From positions 496,001-560,000 of the forward strand of contig NW_017386049.1 of the NCBI RefSeq assembly GCF_000237925.1: a stretch of DNA of 64,000 nucleotides, written 5' to 3'. Below the pieces are notes generated by a model, which saw only the letters and a list, made by a program, of their open reading frames with translations, made no database searches and was not told where the DNA came from. The first letter of the stretch is position 1. Each line of letters starts with the position of its first letter. Below, piece after piece: positions 55,362-64,000 of the stretch. Made by a program: the position numbers and the translations under genes. The stretch is from Schistosoma mansoni. Its lineage: Eukaryota > Platyhelminthes > Trematoda > Strigeidida > Schistosomatidae.

Positions 55362-57440
55362 CTAGTGTAAGATCCATTTTGAATGTTTCGTATGTGAAAG
55401 TCCCTCCATGCATGCATTCATGGCTTCTTCCTAATGTTTTCTTTATTTGTACATTGTTGTTAGTATTTTTGATGCCATTTTGTATTGTGGTGTTTCATTT
55501 TTCACAATAGTTTTCTTGGCTTTTCTACCGCTTTCATTGAGTTTCTATGTTTCTTCTTGAACTGTATTTAATTTGTTTTAATTGAAATTATTCTGGTGGC
55601 TGCCATATTGAGTGTTCGCTCTTTGATTGTGCTGTTTGATTTGACCGGGATCGTGCATTTTGGTTGTAAATTGGAGCACTTTCGCAGAATTTGAAACACT
55701 TTGTGTTATAGAACAGCTGCTCAAACGGAATCTTACTTGATCTATCCAGAAAGGATAGAATAACACTTACTTTTTGGTGTGCTCGGTAAATTTTTTAGAC
55801 TTCTTATCAACTTCCTATTTATTGTAATTTAGATTAATTATTCTGGGAACAATTGATTGGTTGAATAACTGTGTGGTAATATTTGTTTAGGTAAATTTGT
55901 ACTACTGTATATATGATGAATTTTAGAATCGTTGTTACCCAAACACCTTGTTCTGATTTCGATTGGGTCACGCGTCCATAAACCTATTCCCTAGTTATTC
56001 TTCAATCCAAGTTAGGCTTGGATCTTACAACTAGGCACACACTTTTCGTAAGAAAATATATTACAGGATAATCCATAGTTGAAAATAGAGTTAAATGAAG
56101 AAACAAGATGAATAATCTGATCCAGATAACTATCTAGTCCTTGTTTGCACTGCTAGTCAGTGTGTATTTATGTCAATGAAATGCCATGTGTGCTAGTGAT
56201 TGATGTTTTAACAAGTTTATTTTGCTGAAGCATGTAAATTCTACTAAAGCCTAATACCACTACAGATCCACATCCTAGTCAAGAACGAAGCGAAGCAGGA
56301 ATTGCTTTATTTTATATTCGCAGAAGGTTTACTCAATGTTGGTTACAACCACCTAGATAACAATAATGGGAATGTTCGTTGTGCAACAATCTATGGGTTC
56401 GCCTATCGAGTCAGAACCTCAACTACGAGACGAATATCCAGACACAATACTACTAATACCAAAGTCACCATGGTGAAATGATAGCGCGACCGTACAAGAT
56501 CGATAGTATCACTCACTTCTCTTGAAATATGCAAGGGAAGTATATGGCAGCTGTACTTCATTATTTATCACTAGGCGGGTAGTTTCTTACAAAATCCATT
56601 TACATTCATATCTTATAAAATATCAACCCAGCTGAGTAGTTTTCTACAGTGAGAATTGTATCTTCTGCAACAATTTGATATTGCTTGTAAACCGGCATGC
56701 ATCATGTAACAAACTGTTATTTGAGAATAAATTATCATTATTATTATAGTATTCACTGTTTGCAGTGAATGCACTTAGGCTATATACTCAAGGAGTTAAG
56801 ATACTAGCATGTTTTATCTTACAAGTTGATGGGGTCAACCTTCCTGTGTGTACCGATTCTAGAAGACTGATGCAACAGCACATGTTAAGCAATTAACAGC
56901 TGGCCTACAATCTATTACGACTAAAAATTGGACATGATATAGTCTTTACTTTCTCGTCTTGTGTATGCATTGACATCTCTATGCTTCCGAATTGGATGGT
57001 TAGCTGTTTGGATCGGCAGCCATACTTCGAATTTGGGTTGTATAGAAGGGTTGTCGACTACAGCCTAACGTTTTCACATTCAGTCCTTCAAGAAAAGTAA
57101 ACACAATTGTCACGAGAATAAAAGATATGAGTGCTCATACGTGATGTAGTTTTGCTGTTAACAGCCACGAGGCACCTTTGTTTTCACAGAACAGCGGTTT
57201 TCAATAGCAAACAAGTTACGACTAAAAGTCTTTAAATTGTTGACAATAATAAAACATTTTACTTTCAATTCGCATGCTGATGTCAGTGCTTGGTCCAACC
57301 ACGGTATATGTGTGTAGCTGTCAGTGGTAGGCAATGTGAACATATCAAACGAAGTGGATGGACAAGAACCAGGATATTAAACTATAGTTCCACGGAACAA
57401 ACATAAATTCTTCCACCACCCTACCTTCTTCAACACTTAC

Positions 57441-57486
57441 CTTCGGGAAGAACCGACATTTCGACCCAGTCACAGAAGTCGGGAGG
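57441..57486 (-). CDS. Candidate 46-nt exon
   Basis: Flanked by a strong acceptor (gggtgttacctcag) and a strong donor (G|gtaagt, complement 57435-57440). GC-rich against its surroundings. One frame reads PPDFCDWVEMSVLPE, another LPTSVTGSKCRFFPK. Could be a real exon or part of an unrecognised repeat. Confidence 0.35.
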
Positions 57487-58764
57487 CTGAGGTAACACCC
57501 AATATAGCTATCATATAGTTCGAATAGAATCTGTATACCAAGGGAGTTGCTGTAATCTTGACGACTATCCCATCAATTCTACGATGCTAATTAAAGACAG
57601 AAGTTGTAGGGAAATGCGTTTCTAGAAATAGCAGCAGATCCAAGTACGTATGGATTCTATATAATCAGTATTAATACATAGTTAAAAGATTGTAAAGAGT
57701 AATATTATGTTATTCCCAATTAACGGACGTGTCGAGAACGAATAAATTCCTCCTTACTCCGGTATAATAGGCTTGCCCAACAATGCGTTAATCACACTAC
57801 CATAGCAACGATTACAATCAACCGAACACCTTGATGTTTTGGCCACCTGTTCCAGATTTATTTCTTGTGTAAATTTGTATTTCTTAAAGTCTGTTTTACA
57901 TCAACAAGGCCATTTTGATTTTTAGCTAGGTGTTTATATATTCCACTTCCGGTCAACTAAAAAAGAGCCATTTAATGAGTTCGTATAAAAATATTTTGGG
58001 AAGAATACTATACATGCATCACTTTAGTGGTAGCCTGAATAGGAAAGGCCGAGTAGAACAGTGTCAGGCAACATCAAGAAATCTGATATTATTAACGTTG
58101 GTGACTCCCTTTCCTAGTTTTCATCATCATTATCCTACAAGTCGTAAATATAGGTTACATTTATGGATGGTCGATCTATTGGAGTTGAATGAAAATGGTG
58201 TGACCTGATAGCTTAAATCAAAGTTGCACTTCGTAGTTATCACCTAACGTGACCAATCCGATTGCGCTAAAGAAGTGGGTTGTATGGAATGAATGCTTTC
58301 CATGGACAACAGCATATATTAGTAAGAACAGGATATAGATGTACAGATATGAAGCACTCTCCCATGATTCCATCCATGGAGCGCAACAGACTGAAACTCG
58401 TTTTTCACTGAAACAGATGAGGTTGGACAGACTATCCTACATTCATCAATCCCTCGTTTAACGCAGAAACTGTTCAGCTTGACGATAGTTTAACCAAGGA
58501 CCAATTAAATTTAATCCCCTCTACTATCCTGTAGAACGTATTCAAACTCAAAAACCATATTGCGTGTCTGGGACTCAGTATTTGACAATACTTTATTCGG
58601 CTTGATATTTTATTCGGTATAAAATCAATCTTTTTCAGCGTAGTGTTTGTTCAAGATACGATCGTAGTCAATCTACATGAACTATGCTCAGCATGACACG
58701 CAGCATGTGATTTGTTATATCTGTTAGTATTTTTCATATATGTGACTTCATCCTAATTAATAAT

Positions 58765-58860
58765 CTAAATGGGTGTACAGTCAACACATAAATACGTGTA
58801 TTTTTGACTACGTCTGTATTGAAGTTTTAGGTTTAATAGATCTTCATCTGTACCAGTCAT
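58765..58860 (-). CDS. Candidate first exon or small ORF
   Basis: ATG at 58860-58858 in a favourable context (aacaccATGA), preceded by a CpG-rich stretch unusual for the region (gcaatcgccacgacgcgaag). Reads MTGTDEDLLNLKLQYRRSQK and on to TAG at 58765. A donor inside it would make it a 5' exon. No homology recognised. Confidence 0.28.
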   Translation of the reverse strand: MTGTDEDLLNLKLQYRRSQKYTYLCVDCTPI

Positions 58861-59495
58861 GGTGTTGTTACTTCGCGTCGTGGCGATTGCAGTTGTTCCT
58901 CGATTTATATGTATGAGTAATAAGCGACATAACAACAGACATATCACTGAATTAATCCCTGCTTAAGATGCCATTAATATTCCGGGTTTTATGACGCTTT
59001 TGCCTGCAACACTTCCCTAATCGGAGGATGTCAAACCAGTCAAATCAGAAAACAGGGATAAATGGTTTCGTAGATATTTTGGCAATTTTGTCAATATGTT
59101 GAGAAGCGTTTGATAGGAGCTGGACAGTAGTCGCAAGGGATATTCAGAGTGGCGTACCTTCTCGTGACCTTTTGGGGACATGTGACCAGGCGCATCCAAC
59201 TAGGATGTGTCCAGCAAAATTAATGAGGCTAATTTCAACGTCAAAGACATAGAACTACTAATTTCGGGAATTTATTTATTACCACACTGTTATACATTTA
59301 ATATAACAAGATCAACAATCAAAGAATTTTATTTAAGCTTAATCATACAATACATTGGTTTTTTAACACGAACTAACTAGCAAGCACTTGAAGAACATCC
59401 ATGATATTTGATGAATTCATATTACACTCCCCAAAGTAACGCTTTTCAGGTATTCTTCATAATATGAGTTAATATCAGAATACAGCGTAATCAAT

Positions 59496-59771
59496 ATGAA
59501 GTACGTGAGTATTCCACTCTCATTTGTGGAAAATGCCAAGTTTAAGATGACAAATAGTGGTTGTTGTACATTTCAAATCTGTGTTTTATCGCTCTACACA
59601 TTGTCAGTGCCCCTATGTCTCTATTCAAATAAAGTAGCACGATGTCGCGTTCCAAGGTTAACATGGAATTGCCTGTGTTCACTGGGATTATTACTTTTTA
59701 CCATGATTGTCTTTAATGTGTTAGCTAGTCGGTCCTCAACGGGCCTTTCCTCAAGACAGCATGCACAATAA
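59496..59771 (+). CDS. Small ORF with two hydrophobic segments
   Basis: 91 codons from ATG to TAA. Two membrane-like stretches (QICVLSLYTLSVPLCLY and LCSLGLLLFTMIVFNVLA) separated by a basic loop KVARCRVPRLTW. GTGAGT follows the third codon, so splicing could also alter the start. No family recognised. Confidence 0.28.
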   Translation: MKYVSIPLSFVENAKFKMTNSGCCTFQICVLSLYTLSVPLCLYSNKVARCRVPRLTWNCLCSLGLLLFTMIVFNVLASRSSTGLSSRQHAQ

Positions 59772-61353
59772 AACTAGTGTGGTTATTTACAAGGGAACTA
59801 TTTACAAATATAAAGTAAGTCCTTCATCATTTTGCTTTCATTGCTTACATCCTGTCATTTAACATTTTACATCTTAGTATCCATACTGTAGGTCAAAATT
59901 TCAAAGTCTGATGCACTTAGTTAACTAAAAACGTATCGTGCTCATGTCTAAAATGGGTTCAGAATACTAAAGGAAGCAAACATGTAACTCCAAGGAATAA
60001 AAATTTCTGAATTTCATCACACGCTGTTGAATTCGGTTTTAGTCACTGTCAGTCATCTCAGGGTTCTGAAATTTTAGAGGGAATCACCGTCTGAAGTTTT
60101 ACATCCTGTTTTATAAGAAAAATGGCTTGTAATAGCTGCCTCACAATCAAATGAGAGTCAAGTGCTGTTTTAAGATTTTTACTGTCATTGGTTTTTGTGC
60201 CACCTGAGAAGTTATCACTGCGCAGATTGGGGGGTCAAAGTGAATTGAGCTAAAAGGAATTAAGGTTTGTATAAGACGGCGACAAAGCAAATACTACCGA
60301 TCATACAGAACACTTGAAGTACAGTGCATTCCTTTTGCTAAAGTGTTTGATGATCAGATCAACTAACGTACACTTTGTACGCTGGTTCAGACTTGGTTTA
60401 CGAATTACGCCTTATATATCTTATAAAAATGAGTCCACATTCTATATAAATGGCTTCCGAATCTTCGTTTTAGTTGAAACATAGATGAAAAAGTTACTGC
60501 TCTTTTGGGGTCACTCTGGCATTATATTTACCAGGTCAACAAAATAAGTAAAGAATGAAGTCATGCCACAGTGATCCAACTGAACTTTTGCACTTTAACT
60601 GTCTACGACGACAGTTGAGAATCTAAAATGGTATATAGAACAAACGAAATTCCTGAACGTCATTCAGCATACAAACATGTTTGTTACAGGGCATTATTAC
60701 TCTAAAATTATACAAATAATAAGTGGACGGTTTCCGAAACGACAGCAATCTTACATTGATGATATTATTGATAAGGTCTGAAGACAAAAAACATAGCTAT
60801 TCAACGAAACTCTAAAACTAAACAAACTACACCGGATAGAATATGGGTTGAAACAGTAGGCTGATGGTTCCTAGTGACAACTCTAAAACTGAAATGAAGT
60901 CATCTTTGAGTAACAAAAGTTCGATTGGGTCGGACACTTAGTTGGTAATTGCTGTTCACAAGCCACTATAGATTTGTGGTTATTTATTGGGATGCATAGT
61001 GTTTTAGGAATAAATAATGACAGACTCTGCATCATCGGACTAATAAGTGCTCAAAACGACCAAATGAGCGCTAAAAGTATCTGTGTGAACTCTTAGTTGT
61101 TTTAGCGCATTTTGCTCTCCGTGTAAGCTTGTTTATCTTATAGTGGAACTTCCGTCTCAGACCATTGCCAGTAACGACAAGTTAGGTTGTTTCTGTACGA
61201 ACACAGTCAGCGTGTCAATCGATTCACAGTTTCTATCTAAACCAACTTTTCAAATAACTTAGGGACCATATTACGATATGGACTTAATTCTCACGAATTT
61301 TATTGGTTCTAGTCTGAAAGTCTGAATAGTTTGGACAAAATTGATGTTAGGAC

Positions 61354-61354
61354 T

Positions 61355-61396
<42 letters not shown>
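61354..61396. repeat. TA dinucleotide microsatellite
   Basis: Alternating TA run of about 43 bases with one TACA interruption near its middle. Confidence 0.9.
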
Positions 61397-62722
61397 AACT
61401 TAAAATAAGGCTTCTTAAGTTTGAGAGAAATGACTTCCTTCCAACAAGTAGTTTTCAGTTGTTATTGTTAATTTGATATTATCCTTCCGTAAAACAAACA
61501 TTCATATTAGCTAGTTTTGTACACACCACCCATATTATTTTTCGGCTGCTGAAAAATTATAAGTTAGTTCAGGAATAATGTAACGAGAAAGATATGGACT
61601 TTTAAGGGTCACTTGAGTTTGAGAAAGTAAGTGCACCTGGCATCAAGTAGGAAGATTATGCCGTAAAGTTATGAGATAACAAAACGCTCCTTAGTTTCAT
61701 CTATTTGATTCTGACCTGCTAATTTAGTTTTCATATATCTTCTACAAAAACGAAAATTTCGAATTTTAATATCCTAAGGAGTCTAAAGCTAGAAAAAACA
61801 GCAACAGTTTAATATTATTTCGATCGCCCTTCATTGTTATTGTCTGGCTGGTGGCTGTATTTATAACCGCTGTCTTTTGAATGAAACAAGCTTTTTACAA
61901 GTTCAGTGTTTAAATACATAGACTTGTGTTCATTAGGCCAATGAAATATCGGCTACTTAGAGACCTGATGGCTTTGATGTCGATCTTGTGTGAGGTTACA
62001 TTACCGAGATGTCCCAAACTATGGCAAAAATAACTACATTGCACCTCTTTTTTTAAATTTCTTTTATACAATATTTGCCTCGGAAGTAATTTATGTTTAA
62101 ATGATCAGTTAACTAAGTAAAGTTTTGACAATAATACCTGTGTTATAGAAATAAGGTTCTATCAAAAAACCGTTGCCTTCCGGACAAGATATATATGCAT
62201 ATATTTAATATCTTCTGAATATTTACCTCGCTGAATAATATAATCTCTGGAAGAGTACTCTCAAACTATCATCAATGTGATCAATCTATTAATAAAATTA
62301 TTCTGCTCATTGAATACTCTACGCCAAGTAACTTTATTAAAATTTTGAAGCTAATTCAGCCCTAGTTAGAGATTTATGTGCTACTTCTTTGGTCTGTAAT
62401 ATATATATGACGTTTGCTAGTAGTTCTTAACCACCGCAATCTAAGTCTATTTAACTGAATCTGAATTTGAAAAAAACAGTTACTTGCACTTAAAATGTTT
62501 CGATCATCTAAACACTGTTTGACTTTTGAGGATACCAGTAACAAGAATTTAGAACATCAAATATGACATTTTATAATTCTAATTTCTTTTTAGTTCGACA
62601 AAGCTACACAAAAATCTTTTTTATAAAAGCTGCTTAATAAATAATAATTTATTATGTTAAAGTTTTTCCAACAAATTCAAAACTCTACACAATAGAAGAC
62701 TCATTAATATCTAACAGATTTA

Positions 62723-63224
62723 CCCCCGAATGCCCTGGTATGGCCAAGAGTGTGGAGAGTCCGCCCTTCCTCTCCAAATGCTCTCACATGGCCATGCGTA
62801 TATAGCCTCTGCCATGGAAGTCCTACGCACTGCCTTCTCGTGGCACCACTGTTGTTTACGAAATTGAGAGGACGAAGAGCGAATGTCCGGCGCTGTAACC
62901 GTGTTGGTGGACACTGCGAGTCCATCTACATGAGTTGGAAAACCCTCATTCCGAACCAAAGATGCACATGGGCTCCAGTATCCTAAGGGAACAAATGGCG
63001 TATGAATAAATCGTTGGTCAACGGCGACCATGAGACTGCATCTCCTCACGATGCTCCACTGCCTTGTGGATCAGATCTTTGGGTCGAAGGCTAGGGGTGT
63101 GGCCTTGAAAAAAAACCACCTAATTCAGTTTGGGCACCTGGGTAATATCACAGAGATTTGTGTGGCACATATATATCTGGTGTCCTTTTATACCAATATT
63201 TATGTGCTTAAATAAATAAATAAA
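62723..63224 (+). repeat. SINE-like interspersed repeat, copy 3
   Basis: Opposite orientation to copies 1 and 2. Head CCCCGAATGCCCTGGTATGG at 62724, tail TTAAATAAATAAATAAAA ending near 63224. Contains CACATGGGCTCCAG and CTGCCTTGTGGATCAGATCT, matching the reverse complements in the other copies. Confidence 0.78.
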
Positions 63225-64000
63225 ACAGTGTTTAGAATACTTTTCTGTTAGTTTATTGAGTGAGTGTTGCACATACGAGAATAGTTTTTACTAAAATTTT
63301 AACTTCATTCACCTAAAGATATCTTATATGTGTCCCTTAATTATCGGAAGAAAGACAAAAAAAGTAAAAGTTAGTACTTGAAACCAAGGCTTCATATATG
63401 TAACTCATTCACTAAATGAACGGAAAAATATCCAAAAATGCTTGATACGATACAGATAATAAATATGTTCTTCAAACCCACGGACATGTATCCCATCTCT
63501 TAAAAGATGCAGTTCAAGTAGGAATTTAACTGAATTATATTCTGTATATCTTATTATTTATGAGAAATAAAAAAAATCAAACTATCATAACCGGCAACTA
63601 CTTAAGCTTTGTGTTTAGCTAAGTCTTATAGTATTATTTGTTGTATCCATAAGAATTTCACATATGAATTTGAAAAGAATCAACAACAAAAATAATCCAA
63701 CACAATTTAACTTTACTCTGTAGTCCCATTTAGTAAGTTGACTATTTACCGGTAACCAAGGTAATAACCAAGTTTTGTAGGAAATTAAACAGGTTTTACT
63801 GTTTCCATAATCAAACAAGAGAATGGATAAATTTTATGGTTGAAACAAATGATGATTTATTCACTTCCCTGAAAAAGGGAAATCATCAATATTGCTTAAT
63901 GATAGGATTGAAATGGTCAAATATTGTTATATTTCATTATTAGTATGGGGTTGTGTAATTATTGAGTTTTCGAATGAGATCATGAGTCAATTAAAGCTAG
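63225..64000. other. Non-coding AT-rich end of window
   Basis: No open frame with domain support, no splice-compatible exon pair and no recognised repeat after the SINE-like copy. Confidence 0.5.

Larger units (their letters stand above)
52761..62720. other. Largely non-coding AT-rich DNA with orphan exon candidates
   Basis: No recognised protein domain in 10 kb. A few segments have good splice sites or coding-like composition and are listed separately (54972-55133 plus, 55305-55361 minus, 57441-57486 minus, 58765-58860 minus, 59496-59771 plus). They do not join into one gene that I can support; the region may be intron of a gene whose main exons lie outside the window. Confidence 0.4.

Overview
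The window is AT-rich eukaryotic DNA: genes in many small exons, very short first introns (about 29-38 bp), and a heavy load of non-LTR, Ty3/Gypsy and DNA transposons. Together with the reverse-transcriptase families present (RTE/SR2-like, CR1/SR1-like) and a CACTA element resembling the published schistosome SmTRC1, this points to a parasitic flatworm, most likely a schistosomatid. That assignment is inference from sequence; no search was run.

Layout. (1) About 2.9-11.7 kb, minus strand: a probable secreted-protein gene built from a signal-peptide exon and at least seven small exons, all multiples of three and all with phase-1 borders. This is the signature of schistosome micro-exon genes (MEGs). 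I do not recognise the protein. (2) 12-15.7 kb: non-coding. (3) 15.78-17.39 kb, plus: a 5'-truncated CR1-like LINE with a clear 13-bp target duplication. (4) 17.56-18.15 kb, minus: the last three exons of a SAM-domain gene (SAMD15-like). (5) 18.2-20.6 kb, minus: an RTE LINE remnant carrying an LTR-less, deleted piece of a Gypsy element; an RT fragment from another RTE family follows. (6) 24.05-36.77 kb, minus: a complete eight-exon SARAF gene (store-operated calcium entry regulator, 335 aa predicted). Its introns contain a degraded RTE copy, two copies of a SINE-like repeat flanking the membrane-span exon, and a 4.7-kb CACTA transposon with long inverted repeats, a Tnp2-type transposase and a spliced DUF4806-type second protein. 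(7) About 37.4-49.35 kb, plus: an RTE LINE split by two later insertions, a young Ty3/Gypsy element with identical 325-bp LTRs and open gag/pol, and a CR1-like LINE with a PHD-finger ORF1. (8) 49.4-64 kb: mostly non-coding AT-rich DNA with a minus-strand CR1-like RT remnant, a third SINE-like copy, a TA microsatellite and a few orphan candidate exons.

How it works together. The host genes I can support are the MEG-like gene, the SAM-domain gene and SARAF, all on the minus strand. About a third of the window is recognisable transposable-element DNA, and most of the long open frames belong to those elements. Exon coordinates come from reading splice sites and frames by eye; the SARAF exon model closes perfectly in phase (1008 coding bases).
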